Shown in pieces: positions 1 through 8,255 of a stretch of 64,000 nt of DNA. Under the pieces are notes generated by a model. It saw only the letters and a program-made list of their open reading frames with translations. It made no database searches and was not told where the DNA came from. The stretch is from contig NZ_JAFCKH010000004.1 of the NCBI RefSeq assembly GCF_018130505.1, positions 434,001 to 498,000 of the forward strand, given 5' to 3'. The position numbers and the translations under genes were made by a program. The first letter of the stretch is position 1. Every line of letters begins with the position of its first letter. The DNA comes from Bradyrhizobium tropiciagri. GTDB taxonomy: Bacteria > Pseudomonadota > Alphaproteobacteria > Rhizobiales > Xanthobacteraceae.

Positions 1-302
1 GCGACGCCGAGGCCGCCGGGCACGCGATGCAGCCAGGCATGCAGCGCCGAATAGAGATCCTGGCCGGCGCGCGACTTGCCGATCGCCGCACCCTTGAGGA
101 TGAACAGCGGGATCGACAGCAGCGTGATCGAGGCCATCTCCTCGTAGACGTTCTGCGTCACCGTATCGAGCGAGGCCGCCGGCATGTAGATCGCCATGAA
201 GACGACCGCGACGGCGCCGAGCGCGAACGCAATCGGCATGCCCGAGAACATCGCGAGCAGGGTGGCGAGCCCGTAGGAAAGGCCAATTCCAAACACGGTC
301 AT
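1..302 (-). CDS. dctM: TRAP transporter large permease (DctM), N-terminal part, cut by the window edge
   Basis: The first roughly 100 codons of the large membrane subunit of a TRAP transporter, the protein that moves a substrate (usually an organic acid) with sodium. The start ATG at 302 overlaps the TGA of the small permease in an ATGA junction, so translation is probably coupled. The visible part is hydrophobic, with FGIGLSYGLATLLAMFSGMP at residues 3-22 followed by a stretch like the DctM family N-terminus, including SIPLFILKGAAIGKS. The rest lies beyond base 1. It is third in a leftward operon after the binding protein and small permease. The substrate cannot be read from this fragment. 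Confidence 0.85.
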   Translation of the reverse strand, partial: MTVFGIGLSYGLATLLAMFSGMPIAFALGAVAVVFMAIYMPAASLDTVTQNVYEEMASITLLSIPLFILKGAAIGKSRAGQDLYSALHAWLHRVPGGLGV

Positions 303-853
303 CGGCGCGTGCCACCGGTCAGCGGGATCAGGATCTGCAGCAGGAGCTGGACGCAGAGCAGCGTCATGCCCACGGCCATCAGCACATAGGGGATCGCGAG
401 CGGCGGCGACCACATCGAATTGGAGACCTGGCCGTCGACATAGGCCTCATGCGCCAGGGTCCAGGACTTCCAGGCGAAGAAAGCGCAGAACGCCAGGCTT
501 GCGAGATCGACCAGCCACAGCCGGATGGCGTTGGCTCGCGCCGAGAGCAGACCGACGAACGCTTCGATGCTGACATGGCCGCGCTGGCTCTGCACGTAGG
601 CCGAGGTCATGAAGGTGGCGCCGACCAGCAAGAACACCGCGGCCTCGTCCTGCCAGTAGTTCGGGCTGTGGAACAAAGCGCGGCCGAGCACGCTGTAGCT
701 CAGGATCATGCAGGCCGCGATCAGGGCGATCGCGGCGAACACCACGATGACGTTGTTGCAGAAGCCGAGCGCGCGCGCGAGCACAGCCAGGGGCGCGTTG
801 CCCACGGCTGTGTCTGTGCGTTCCTCTTGATCCGCGACCGGACCATGCATCAT
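299..853 (-). CDS. dctQ: TRAP transporter small permease (DctQ)
   Basis: A 184-residue membrane protein, usual size for the DctQ small subunit that supports the large permease and docks the periplasmic binding protein. Four hydrophobic segments are visible, near residues 33-58, 68-90, 105-130 and 148-176. The WQDEAAVFLLVGATF stretch near residue 68 matches the conserved W-x-[DE]-E core of DctQ. Its ATG at 853 overlaps the TGA of dctP and its own TGA overlaps the dctM start, both as ATGA. That tight packing is typical of TRAP operons and argues for one transcript. Substrate unknown. Confidence 0.85.
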   Translation of the reverse strand: MMHGPVADQEERTDTAVGNAPLAVLARALGFCNNVIVVFAAIALIAACMILSYSVLGRALFHSPNYWQDEAAVFLLVGATFMTSAYVQSQRGHVSIEAFVGLLSARANAIRLWLVDLASLAFCAFFAWKSWTLAHEAYVDGQVSNSMWSPPLAIPYVLMAVGMTLLCVQLLLQILIPLTGGTRR

Positions 854-1872
854 GCGGCGACGTCGGTTGCGAGCTTCAGCAGTTTGGCTGCATTCGCCGT
901 CTTAGCACTGTAGTCCTTCCAGGCGGTATCGCGCGCAATGTCGCGCCACTTGCCGACGATGGCGGCATCGAGCGCCGAGACCTTGGCACCGGCCTTCTCA
1001 TAGACCTTGGCGACCTCGACGTCGTCGTCCTGCGCGCCCTTGCGGCCGAACTCTTCGAGCTCGGCGCCGACGGCCAGGATGACGTCCTGCTGGTTCTTCG
1101 GCAGCTTGTCGAAGATCGCCTTCGACATCATCAGCGGCTCCAGCATGAACCAGTAGGAGGCACCGGCGCCCGAGGTCAGTGACTTGGCCACCTCCTCCAG
1201 GCGGAACGAGATCAGGCTGGTGGAGGAGGTGATGCCGGCGTCGCAGGCGCCGGTCTGCATCGCGGCGTAGAGCTCGTTCGAGGGCACCGACAGCACTGCG
1301 GCGCCGGCGGTCTGCAGCACCATGTCCATCTCGCGCGAGCCGCCGCGCACCTTCAGGCCCTTGGCGTCCTCAGGCGCCACGATCGCCTTGGAGCGGCTGG
1401 CGACGCCGCCGGCCTGCCAGACCCAGGAGATCAGCAGGATGCCCTTATCGGCGAGGAAGTCGCTCAGCGCCTTGCCGACCGGCTCCTTCTTCCAGCGCAG
1501 GCCCTGGTCGTAGGTGGTGACGAGGCCCGGCATCAGGCCGATATTGGTCTCCGGCAGTTCGCCGCCGGCGTAGGGCATCGGATAGAGGCTGAGGTCGAGC
1601 GCGCCCTTGCGCATCGCCGAGAACTGCGCGTTGGTCTTGATCAGCGAGGAGTTCGGATAGACCTCGGCTGCGATCTCGCCGCCCGAGCGCTTGGCCACTT
1701 CGGCGGCGAACATCCGGCACAGCCGGTCGCGGAAGTCGCCCTTATCGATCGTGCCGCCGGGGAACTGGTGCGAGATCTTCAGCGTGGTCGCGGCGTGTGC
1801 GGTGCCGACGCCCATCCGCAGGACGGCGGGGGCGGCGAGGGCGGACGCGAGAACGTGGCGGCGTGTGAGCAT
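850..1872 (-). CDS. dctP: TRAP transporter periplasmic solute-binding protein (DctP family)
   Basis: A 340-residue extracytoplasmic binding protein that captures substrate and delivers it to DctQM. Residues 1-27 form an export signal with an early twin arginine (LTRRHVLASALAAPAVL) and cleavage after AHA, so Tat export is possible. The mature part starts LKISHQFPGG and contains KGLKVRGGSREMDMVLQTAG and the VPSNELYAAMQTGACDAG segment typical of DctP proteins, where an arginine usually binds the substrate carboxylate. A GGGGAAG ribosome site lies about 6 bases before the ATG. First gene of the operon. A C4-dicarboxylate or related organic acid is a family-level guess. Confidence 0.88.
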   Translation of the reverse strand: MLTRRHVLASALAAPAVLRMGVGTAHAATTLKISHQFPGGTIDKGDFRDRLCRMFAAEVAKRSGGEIAAEVYPNSSLIKTNAQFSAMRKGALDLSLYPMPYAGGELPETNIGLMPGLVTTYDQGLRWKKEPVGKALSDFLADKGILLISWVWQAGGVASRSKAIVAPEDAKGLKVRGGSREMDMVLQTAGAAVLSVPSNELYAAMQTGACDAGITSSTSLISFRLEEVAKSLTSGAGASYWFMLEPLMMSKAIFDKLPKNQQDVILAVGAELEEFGRKGAQDDDVEVAKVYEKAGAKVSALDAAIVGKWRDIARDTAWKDYSAKTANAAKLLKLATDVAA

Positions 1873-2206
1873 TGTTCTTCCCCTGAAGAGCTTCTTGAGT
1901 GGCTGTTAGGCCGGGCAGAGCGCCAGCTTACCCGGACTTCCTGTGAAACTTCTCTAGTCTGATAGTTCGAGGCGCCCTGATAGTGCGGGCGGACGTCCGG
2001 CCGCAAGCCCCGCCGTTGTTGCGGCGCACACTGCGGCGCGGCGGCGCAGCGTCATTGTTCAACCCTCGCGCGCGTCGCGTCTTCCAACGCCGGGGCTCCC
2101 GGCGGTTCAATAATTTTTCATGGAGGTAACGATTGACGGTGCCGGTGCGTCGAGGAGAGAGCGGCAGATGTCGCGCTCACACCCGACCACACAAGGAATC
2201 CTCATC
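1873..2206. other. Divergent intergenic region, TRAP operon and MXKDX gene
   Basis: This 334-base stretch holds the leaders of the leftward TRAP operon and the rightward MXKDX gene. The centre (about 1980-2100) is very GC-rich. No convincing promoter boxes or riboswitch were recognised. An in-frame upstream ATG at 2120 would extend the rightward protein, but it would bury the signal peptide and is disfavoured. Confidence 0.5.
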
Positions 2207-2437
2207 ATGACCAGCAAGACCTCCATCGCCCTTTCCGCCGCGCTGCTGTCGCTGACCGTGGCGCTCGCGCCCGCCGCCTTCGCTCAGGACAAGATGGGCA
2301 AGGACGATGCGATGAAGAAGGACACGATGTCCAAGGATCACATGAAGAAGGAAGACGGCATGATGAAGAAGGACGACGGCATGAAGAAGGATGGCGGCGC
2401 GATGATGAAGAAAGACGACGGGATGAAGAAGAACTGA
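2207..2437 (+). CDS. Secreted pentapeptide MXKDX-repeat protein
   Basis: A 76-residue protein with a signal peptide (residues 1-26, cleavage after AFA) followed almost entirely by short units built on M-[KM]-K-D/E, such as MKKD, MMKKDDG and MSKDHMKKEDG. This fits the small MXKDX repeat family seen in Bradyrhizobium and relatives; the function is unknown. The mature part is dense in methionine and charged Lys and Asp, which could suit metal binding or an intrinsically disordered role, but that is only inference. The start at 2207 has AAGGAA 8 bases upstream. The DNA is correspondingly repetitive from about 2300 to 2430. Confidence 0.8.
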   Translation: MTSKTSIALSAALLSLTVALAPAAFAQDKMGKDDAMKKDTMSKDHMKKEDGMMKKDDGMKKDGGAMMKKDDGMKKN

Positions 2438-2509
2438 CGCGGTCGTCAGATCGCTGTTCGCAGCGCCGCCGTCCACAGGCCCGCCGCGGCGGCGGGCCTG
2501 GTCTGCGGC

Positions 2510-2866
2510 CTACCGCTTCTTCTTGCCGCGCTCCTTGCGCGCGGCATAGCGGGCGTCGCGCTTGGCCTTCTGCTCGGCGAGCAGTGCCGCCTCGCGAGCC
2601 TCTTCCTCTTCCTTTTCCCGCGCGATGCGGGCGGCCTCGGCTACGGCGGCTTCTTCCTCGAGGCGCTTCTGTTCGGCCTTCTCGGCCTCACGGGCTTCCT
2701 TGGCCTTGGTGCGGCGGTCGGCGATCGCCGCGCGCTCGTCGGCCCGTGCCTTTACGGCCGGATCGTCAGCACCCGGTTGGGCGCGAAACTTGTTGAGGAG
2801 GTTCTGCCGCGCCTGCTGGGCCGCCTTCGCGCGGTCGGCAAAACCCGGTTCCTTGAAGCCACTCAT
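2510..2866 (-). CDS. DUF6481 family protein
   Basis: A 118-residue, highly charged, probably coiled-coil protein. It opens MSGFKEPGFADRAKAAQQAR, the typical start of DUF6481 proteins common in alphaproteobacteria. Residues 45-105 are an almost continuous Ala/Glu/Lys/Arg helix and the tail is basic (ARKERGKKKR), suggesting nucleic-acid or ribosome association; this is inference. No enzyme motif is visible. It appears to be a single gene. Confidence 0.8.
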   Translation of the reverse strand: MSGFKEPGFADRAKAAQQARQNLLNKFRAQPGADDPAVKARADERAAIADRRTKAKEAREAEKAEQKRLEEEAAVAEAARIAREKEEEEAREAALLAEQKAKRDARYAARKERGKKKR

Positions 2867-3074
2867 AGAGGAAGCCTTGCTGCTTTCTGTTGGATGCTGG
2901 AATTGGGGGAGTCAGTTCGGCGTTTCAATAAGCGAAGCGCGGCGAAAACGCCAGCGCCGAAGGCCTGCGGCCAAGCAGGAGAGATATGAGCCAACAGCAA
3001 ATCCGGCTCGCGATGCGTGGTCGCGCGCATGACCAGCGCCTGGTGAGCGGATGGTCACCGCTTTCGAGAAGCCG

Positions 3075-3308
3075 CTAATTGCGCTGGGAGAACTCGCGCC
3101 GCCCGTTGCCCAGCACCCTGGCGACGGTCTCGGCCGTCATCGCCGCCCGGTCGGAGGCGCGCTGCGCCTCGAGGCGATCGCGGGCCTTTTCCCTGATCAA
3201 GAGGGCGATCAGCCGCAGCCGGCTCTCCTCGTCACCGGCCTGCAGGAGCAGCTGCTGGTAACGGCGATAATCGTAGCTCGCCTCGTGGCTCGTTTCTTGT
3301 TCGCTCAT
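3075..3308 (-). CDS. Small hypothetical protein, 77 residues
   Basis: A helical, charged protein of 77 residues starting MSEQETSHEASYDYRRYQQL, with no signal peptide or membrane segment. The middle (residues 25-60) is rich in Arg, Glu and Leu and could form a coiled coil. An upstream in-frame ATG would add an unlikely N-terminal extension, so the start at 3308 was preferred, though no strong ribosome site decides it. Family not recognised. Confidence 0.5.
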   Translation of the reverse strand: MSEQETSHEASYDYRRYQQLLLQAGDEESRLRLIALLIREKARDRLEAQRASDRAAMTAETVARVLGNGRREFSQRN

Positions 3309-3479
3309 CGGCACGCCCCGCACTAGCGAATCCGCAGCAACATTTTTCAGCATGCCATCACTGCCCGCAACGGGTGCAGCTTCGCCGCGGCGATTTCGTG
3401 CGCGACTGTTGCAGATTTGATCGCACGCCACCGGGCAAAGCGGTCATGATGGTCAGGTCAATTGGAACCCGAACAGAAG

Positions 3480-3656
3480 ATGAGTGATCCCGAAGACGGA
3501 GGCAGCCGCCGCGGCGCGCTGGTCGGGTTGCTGGTGGCGGTTGTGATGCTGGCGGTCGGCCTCTGGCTCGCCCATGACCTGACTGCGGCGAGCAAGCTGC
3601 AGGACTGCCTGATGTCGGGCCGTACCAACTGCAATGTGATCGAGCCGGCGCGCTGA
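3480..3656 (+). CDS. Small single-span membrane protein
   Basis: A 58-residue protein with a short acidic N-terminus, one membrane segment (about residues 13-34) and a short C-terminal domain with two cysteines (DCLMSGRTNCNVIEPAR). Two cysteines in a small exported tail are common in alphaproteobacterial hypotheticals and could form a disulphide. A TTG 18 bases upstream is an alternative start. The function is unknown. Confidence 0.6.
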   Translation: MSDPEDGGSRRGALVGLLVAVVMLAVGLWLAHDLTAASKLQDCLMSGRTNCNVIEPAR

Positions 3657-3797
3657 CGGTTCTTGCGGCAGTGCACTATCGATCCCAGATCCTGCCCCGA
3701 CGGTCAGTTCGGAATATTCAGGCCGGTTTGTGATTCGTTTCACATGGGCCGGGGCAGGCCGTTCCTAGACTCCCAGGAATCGACTGGAACCAAGGCC

Positions 3798-4046
3798 ATG
3801 ATGTCCAAGCTGTGGTCCGGAAAGGGCGTGGCGATCGCCACCGCCGTCGTGACGTGCGCCGTTCTGGCGGCCCTGCTGTCGTGGAGCGTGGTCTCGCCCG
3901 CGGCGGTATCAAGCGGGGCCCTCGGGCCGGAGTGGCAATGCAGCCGGGTGGCCTTCGTGCTCACCACCTGCATCCGCGCCGTCGAGGCGGGGGGCCGGGT
4001 GATCCCGGTGCGGGCGAAGCAGGATGAGTGCCCGCCGGGAATCTAG
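3798..4046 (+). CDS. Small membrane-anchored hypothetical protein with two cysteines
   Basis: An 82-residue protein starting MMSKLWSGKGV, with a hydrophobic signal anchor (about residues 10-32) and an outer domain containing WQCSRVAFVLTTCIRAVEAG and a late DECPPG. Its layout resembles the preceding 58-residue protein: anchor plus short Cys-containing tail. The frame is open from 3663, but the residues before 3798 do not look like protein and would precede the anchor. Function unknown. Confidence 0.55.
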   Translation: MMSKLWSGKGVAIATAVVTCAVLAALLSWSVVSPAAVSSGALGPEWQCSRVAFVLTTCIRAVEAGGRVIPVRAKQDECPPGI

Positions 4047-4072
4047 CTGTGATCGCCGGGGTCCGTAGCGGA

Positions 4073-4252
4073 CTACTTCTTGGCGCTCCGCGGCTTCGGC
4101 TTGATCGACAGGCCGAGGCGCATCGCCATCTTCTTGATTCGGTCGGGCGAGCGTCCGGTGGCCTTCGCAACCTCCTCGAGCGATTTGGAGGCACGTGCCA
4201 ATTCCATCAGTCGACGGTCCTCCTTGAACGACCAGCGCGGCTTTCGGGCCAT
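4073..4252 (-). CDS. Small basic helix-turn-helix-like protein
   Basis: A 59-residue basic protein (MARKPRWSFKEDRRLMELAR and onward) that reads like a compact Myb/SANT or HTH module: W-S-x-x-E-D-R-R-L near the start, then SLEEVAKATGRSPDRIKKMA as the probable recognition helices. Such short proteins are common hypotheticals in Bradyrhizobium; DNA binding is inferred. A start seven codons upstream at 4273 (MQGHGNK) is possible. A strong hairpin lies just upstream at 4287-4317. Confidence 0.65.
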   Translation of the reverse strand: MARKPRWSFKEDRRLMELARASKSLEEVAKATGRSPDRIKKMAMRLGLSIKPKPRSAKK

Positions 4253-4286
4253 CTTATTTCCATGTCCTTGCATTGCTAAACCCAAC

Positions 4287-4317
4287 AAAGCCGCCAGGCG
4301 GGGGGCCTGACGGCTTT
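4287..4317. repeat. 13-bp inverted repeat (hairpin) upstream of the HTH-like gene
   Basis: AAAGCCGCCAGGC and GCCTGACGGCTTT pair with one mismatch around a five-base loop. The hairpin ends about 14 bases before the ATG at 4273 of the leftward gene. There is no long T-run on either strand. It could be a leader structure, an autoregulatory site or a weak terminator. Confidence 0.55.
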
Positions 4318-4450
4318 GCCGGTGTGGGCCCGGACCTTGGGGAATTGTCCGGTGGATAAGCAATACTGCTTCCGGATAAGGCCGCAATTGAAACCGGAAT
4401 TTAACCTAACCTATCAAGGTTACTCGGGGAGAACGTGGCAGGAAGGCCTT

Positions 4451-4669
4451 ATGCGCAAGGTCGCCATTCTGAGTGCCGCTGCATTTTGCCTGTCCGGCTG
4501 CTGGCCCGAACCGGAGGTGACAGGCTCGACCAACAATGCCTGCACGACCAACCTCTACAGCCGCTACAATCCCAAGATCATGGAGCAGTGCGTCAACGCC
4601 TGCATCAAGTGCGAGCGCGGCAGCGTTCAGACCTGCACGACGTCCTGCACGCTGAAGGGCGCGCGGTAA
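4451..4669 (+). CDS. Small cysteine-rich lipoprotein
   Basis: A 72-residue protein with a lipoprotein signal (MRKVAILSAAAFCLSGC, lipobox LSGC, lipidated Cys17). The mature part carries several cysteines (NACTTN, EQCVNACIKCERG, QTCTTSCTLKGAR), enough for multiple disulphides or metal ligation. Family and function are not recognised. Confidence 0.65.
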   Translation: MRKVAILSAAAFCLSGCWPEPEVTGSTNNACTTNLYSRYNPKIMEQCVNACIKCERGSVQTCTTSCTLKGAR

Positions 4670-4739
4670 GGGCGGGGCGATCTCGTAGGTGGGCAAAGGC
4701 GACGCCGCGTGTGGGCATACCGCTCGCCACACCCTCGGT

Positions 4740-4842
4740 GTCATCACCCGGCTTGACCGGGTGATGCAGTATTCCAGAGGCAGCCACAGTTGAGCCGATG
4801 GGCCGCGGCGTACTGGATCGCCCGGTCAAGCCGGGCGATGAC
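4740..4842. repeat. Long palindromic intergenic repeat (type A)
   Basis: Arms 4740-4771 and 4811-4842 are inverted copies of about 32 bases with three mismatches, containing CCCGGCTTGACCGGG on the left and its complement on the right. This resembles the dispersed palindromic repeats that litter Bradyrhizobium intergenic DNA (established for the genus; not checked here). It occupies much of the gene-free stretch 4670-4981. Just before it (4685-4721) lies GTGGGCAAAGGCGACG, similar to one arm of the repeat near 44.4 kb. Confidence 0.75.
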
Positions 4843-4981
4843 AGCTGGGATGGGATGCAGCCTCGTTTTCTCCGCGACATCATTTGTCCGAGCTTTGCTG
4901 TCTTTCCGGCGCTTGCACGACGCTATGAACGCCGGTATCGCCAATTCGGCGAGCCGGTAGGTAGAGGATTTGGAACACAGC

Positions 4982-5911
4982 ATGCGCGGGCCTGCTTATG
5001 TCGCGGTCGACTGGGGCACCAGCAGCTTCCGGCTCTGGGCGATGGATGCGTCCGGCGACGTGCTCGGCGAGCGTCGCAGCGACCAGGGCATGACGGCGGC
5101 GGCGAGGGCAGGCTTTGCATCCGTGCTGCAATCGCATCTCGATGCGCTCGGCGTCGCGGCCGCCGTCCCGGTCGTGATCTGCGGCATGGCGGGCGCGCGG
5201 CAGGGCTGGGTCGAGGCCGGCTACATTGACACGCCGGCGCATCTCTCCGATGTGCTCGGCCGCGCGGTCGTGGTCGACGGGCAGCCGCGCGACATCCGGA
5301 TCCTGCCGGGAATCGCGCAGCGCGATGCCACGGCGCCCGACGTGATGCGCGGCGAGGAAACCCAGCTGCTCGGCGCATTGGGCCTGGACGCGACCGGAGA
5401 TGCGCTCGTCTGCATGCCGGGGACGCATTCCAAATGGGTGCATGCCGTCGGCGGGACGGTCGAGCGCTTCGCGACCTTCATGACCGGGGAACTGTTCGGC
5501 GCGGTCGCGCGCGACACCATCCTGACGCATGCCGTGGCCGGTGCGGAGGAGGCGGTGGATCAGGACGCATTCCGGTCGGCGGTCGCGGATGCCTTTGCCG
5601 CGCCCGCAAGCGCTGCCAATCTGCTGTTCCGTGTGCGCGCGCGGCAATTGCTGTTCGGCGGCAGCGCATCGGCGGCGCGTGAGACCATTTCAGGCACGTT
5701 GATCGGCGCGGAATTGGCGGCAGCGCTGGCCGGGCGCGCGCCGGGAGCCGCAGTCACTTTGATTGCATCCGGACGCTTGCAGTTGTTGTATCGACTGGCC
5801 TTCGACACGCTGTCGATCCGGCTTCATTCGGTCGATGCCGATGAAGCGGTCCGCCGCGGTCTCGCCGCCGCTGCGGCCGCGATATGGAAGATCCGAGGAA
5901 TCAACGCATGA
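4982..5911 (+). CDS. dgoK: 2-dehydro-3-deoxygalactonokinase
   Basis: A 309-residue kinase that phosphorylates 2-keto-3-deoxygalactonate, the second step of the De Ley-Doudoroff galactonate pathway. The N-terminus VAVDWGTSSFRLWAMD is the phosphate-1 motif of this sugar-kinase group. VICGMAGARQGW, GEETQLLGALGL, PGTHSKWVHAVGG and FMTGELF are characteristic of DgoK. The ATG at 4982 was preferred over a TTG at 4970, which would sit too close to the AGAGGA site. Its stop overlaps the start of the aldolase gene (ATGA). Confidence 0.9.
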   Translation: MRGPAYVAVDWGTSSFRLWAMDASGDVLGERRSDQGMTAAARAGFASVLQSHLDALGVAAAVPVVICGMAGARQGWVEAGYIDTPAHLSDVLGRAVVVDGQPRDIRILPGIAQRDATAPDVMRGEETQLLGALGLDATGDALVCMPGTHSKWVHAVGGTVERFATFMTGELFGAVARDTILTHAVAGAEEAVDQDAFRSAVADAFAAPASAANLLFRVRARQLLFGGSASAARETISGTLIGAELAAALAGRAPGAAVTLIASGRLQLLYRLAFDTLSIRLHSVDADEAVRRGLAAAAAAIWKIRGINA

Positions 5912-6561
5912 GCATTCCGTTTCCACCGATGACGCGTCCGCTGGTCGCGATCCTGCGTGGCGTCAGGCCGGATGAAGCCGACGGCATCGTGAGTGCGCTG
6001 ATCGAGGCCGGCATGACCGCGATCGAGATCCCGCTCAACTCGCCGGAGCCGTTCCGCTCGATCGAGATGGCGGCAAAGCGCGCGCCGGCCGGAGTTCTGA
6101 TCGGCGCCGGCACGGTGCTGTCGGCCGGCGACGTCGATCGTCTGCACGATGCCGGCGGCCGGCTGATGGTGTCGCCCAATGTCGATGTCGAGGTGCTGGC
6201 GAGCGCCAGAGTGCACGGCATGGTGACGATGCCCGGCGTGTTCTCGCCGACCGAGGCGCTGCTGGCGGCGAGGGCCGGGGCATCGAGCCTGAAATTCTTC
6301 CCGGCCAGCGTGCTCGGCGCGGCCGGCATCACTGCGATCCGTGCCGTGCTGCCGCCCGAGGTGATGATCGCGGCCGTCGGCGGCGTCTCGGATCAGAATT
6401 TTGCCGACTATGTCCGCGCCGGGATTTTGGCCTTCGGCCTCGGCAGCAGCCTCTACAAGCCGGGCATGACGGCGGCTGAGATTGCGGTCAGGGCGAGGGT
6501 GACGATTGATTCATATGATCGGGCGGTTCAGGGAACGGGCGCGGCGGCGGGCCGCGCCTGA
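5908..6561 (+). CDS. dgoA: 2-dehydro-3-deoxy-6-phosphogalactonate aldolase
   Basis: A 217-residue class I aldolase of the KDPG/KDPGal family that splits the DgoK product into pyruvate and glyceraldehyde 3-phosphate. Visible signatures are LRGVRPDEA, AIEIPLNSPEP with the catalytic Glu near 40, GAGTVLS, MVSPN and SLKFFPAS with the Schiff-base Lys near 129. GAGGAA lies 8 bases before the ATG, and the start overlaps dgoK. The two genes form a minimal galactonate module; a galactonate dehydratase or transporter was not seen nearby. Confidence 0.9.
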   Translation: MSIPFPPMTRPLVAILRGVRPDEADGIVSALIEAGMTAIEIPLNSPEPFRSIEMAAKRAPAGVLIGAGTVLSAGDVDRLHDAGGRLMVSPNVDVEVLASARVHGMVTMPGVFSPTEALLAARAGASSLKFFPASVLGAAGITAIRAVLPPEVMIAAVGGVSDQNFADYVRAGILAFGLGSSLYKPGMTAAEIAVRARVTIDSYDRAVQGTGAAAGRA

Positions 6562-6585
6562 TCGATGACGGAATTCGACCGCTCT

Positions 6586-6840
6586 TTATTGCCCGGAGGT
6601 TAGGCAAGCGCGGACGATGTCGGCCTGCGCCCGCGGCACGGCGTGCGCCCTCCACTGGGCCCGGGTTGCCCCCGCGGAGGCCAGGCATCCGCTGATTTTT
6701 CGATTATAGGTCGCGCTGGACATGCGGCTTCGCTTTGCCTGACAGGCCGTATCGCCGGCGGCACATTCGTACAACGGCGCGGCCTCGGCGACCGACACAC
6801 CCACCAGCAGCATTGCAACAGCAGCGAATACGATTTTCAT
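6586..6840 (-). CDS. Small secreted hypothetical protein
   Basis: An 84-residue protein with a clear signal peptide (MKIVFAAVAMLLVGVSVAEA, cleavage after AEA) and a mature part with four cysteines (YECAAGDTACQAKRS, SGCLASAG, VRACLTSGQ), probably two disulphides. GGTGGA lies just before the ATG. An upstream in-frame ATG (6858) is less likely because it precedes the signal. Convergent with dgoA. Function unknown. Confidence 0.65.
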   Translation of the reverse strand: MKIVFAAVAMLLVGVSVAEAAPLYECAAGDTACQAKRSRMSSATYNRKISGCLASAGATRAQWRAHAVPRAQADIVRACLTSGQ

Positions 6841-6964
6841 TATTCCACCCATCTGCAAAAAATAGATCGGTGGCTAAAGAGCATATCTCGGAGAAAAATA
6901 CTACCTGAGATAGGCGGGCCGAATGAGAGGCTTCTGGCCTTGGCATGGCGGCGGTTCGCCGCCG

Positions 6965-7270
6965 CTACTCGTCGCGCTTGCCGCCGTCGATCACCCGAAA
7001 CAACGGCGCCGCCTCGCGCGGCTGTTCGAGCAATTCGTCGACCATCGCCATCGCGGCCGCGACGTATTTGGTCGTGGCACGATCGAGCGGCCGCTGCGCT
7101 TCGTCGGACAGGGCAAGCCGCGCGCCTTCGAGCAATTGACGGGTTCGCCCGGCGGTCTCGTCGCCGGCCGTCAGCGACGCCCGTGCGATCGAGCGCAGGA
7201 CGAAGAGTTCGCCCTCCAGCCGCAGCAGTCGGTCGTTCAGCTTGCTCACGATGGCGTTCAGGTTCTGCAT
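6965..7270 (-). CDS. Hypothetical helical protein, 101 residues
   Basis: A soluble, mostly helical protein starting MQNLNAIVSKLNDRLLRLEG. Residues 1-60 form heptad-like leucine patterns consistent with a coiled coil, followed by AAAMAMVDELLEQPREAAPL and the end RVIDGGKRDE. No signal, membrane segment or enzyme motif. The DNA in front of its start (7271-7542) is non-coding and separates it from the divergent cupin gene. Confidence 0.55.
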   Translation of the reverse strand: MQNLNAIVSKLNDRLLRLEGELFVLRSIARASLTAGDETAGRTRQLLEGARLALSDEAQRPLDRATTKYVAAAMAMVDELLEQPREAAPLFRVIDGGKRDE

Positions 7271-7542
7271 CGATGTCCTCTCGGCGCCGCGCCGGGCTCG
7301 ATCGGTCGAGGCGCCCGGCATCCAGCCTTTACATCGCCGTTCCCTAACACGGTCCTTCCTGACGAAATCGTTGCCCACGCACCATCCGGTTCGTTGAACC
7401 GTCCCGCGGCGGTCGCCCATGGTGCAGCAGCCGGGCCCGAGGAACCGGGTGTCTCGCCGGCGGCATTTGTGGATCTGCCCGAACATCCTAACCTGTCGGC
7501 GCGGGACGCCGGTTCCAAATCCGGCCGTGCGGGGAGGTCGAT

Positions 7543-7923
7543 GTGATCGAGGCATTGAAGGTCTGGCAGCTTGGACCTGCCAACGAGATCGAGGGACGTG
7601 TGACGGGATCCGGCAGTTCGGTGATCGTCGTCGACATGCCGCCCGGCCCGGGACCGGCGCTGCATCGGCATCCCTATGCCGAGACCTTCGTCCTGCTCGA
7701 AGGGCGTGCGCGGTTCACGATCGAGGGCAGACAAATCGAGGCCGTCGCCGGCTCGGTGGTGGTCGCGCCGGCGAATGCGGCCCATACCTTCGAAAATCCG
7801 GGGCCCGGCCGTCTGCTGCAGGTCGATATCCACGCCTCCGACCGCTTCATCACCGAATGGCTGGTGCCGGAAGCCGAGCGCCCGCAGGGCCAGGTGGCCG
7901 CGCCGCGCGAAAGCCAGGCGTGA
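7543..7923 (+). CDS. Cupin-domain protein
   Basis: A 126-residue single-domain cupin with GTG start; GGAGG lies about 7 bases upstream. Cupin motif 1 is visible as HRHPYAETFVLLEGRARF (His, His, Glu metal ligands) and motif 2 as VAPANAAHTFENPG with a late His. Such proteins bind a metal and act as small-molecule sensors, isomerases or dioxygenases; this one cannot be narrowed further. Its TGA overlaps the ATG of the next gene by one base (TGATG), so the two are likely cotranslated. Confidence 0.8.
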   Translation: MIEALKVWQLGPANEIEGRVTGSGSSVIVVDMPPGPGPALHRHPYAETFVLLEGRARFTIEGRQIEAVAGSVVVAPANAAHTFENPGPGRLLQVDIHASDRFITEWLVPEAERPQGQVAAPRESQA

Positions 7924-8156
7924 TGCTGAAACGCCCGCGGGCGGTGATGCCGGCCGGCATTCGCCGCGAGCTCGAAGCGGCCGGACTGCTGCAGGCTTTC
8001 AGGCTAAGGCCGCCCTACCAGCGCAACGACTATCTGCACTGGATCGCCCGCGCCGTCAGACCGGGCACGCGGCGCAAACGAATCGAGCAGATGCTCGCGG
8101 AATTGAAGGCAGGCGGGGTCTACATGGGGATGCTGCACCGGCCCAGCGAGCGGTAG
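7923..8156 (+). CDS. YdeI/OmpD-associated (OmdA) family small protein
   Basis: A 77-residue protein resembling the C-terminal module of the YdeI/OmpD-associated family: LEAAGLLQAFRLRPPYQRND, then WIARAVRPGTRRKRIEQMLA, where the T-R-x-x-R-I core and following hydrophobic positions match. Family members have been linked to bacteriocin and peptide resistance and the envelope, but molecular function is unclear. It overlaps the cupin stop by one base, forming a two-gene operon. Confidence 0.65.
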   Translation: MLKRPRAVMPAGIRRELEAAGLLQAFRLRPPYQRNDYLHWIARAVRPGTRRKRIEQMLAELKAGGVYMGMLHRPSER

Positions 8157-8255
8157 GCTGCCGCCGATCCCCGCATTGCCCGATCGATGGCGACCCCGGG
8201 CGGCCTGATTGGCCCGATTTGTGCTTCGCGGATTTGGCGAAGACAAGGGGCAGGC

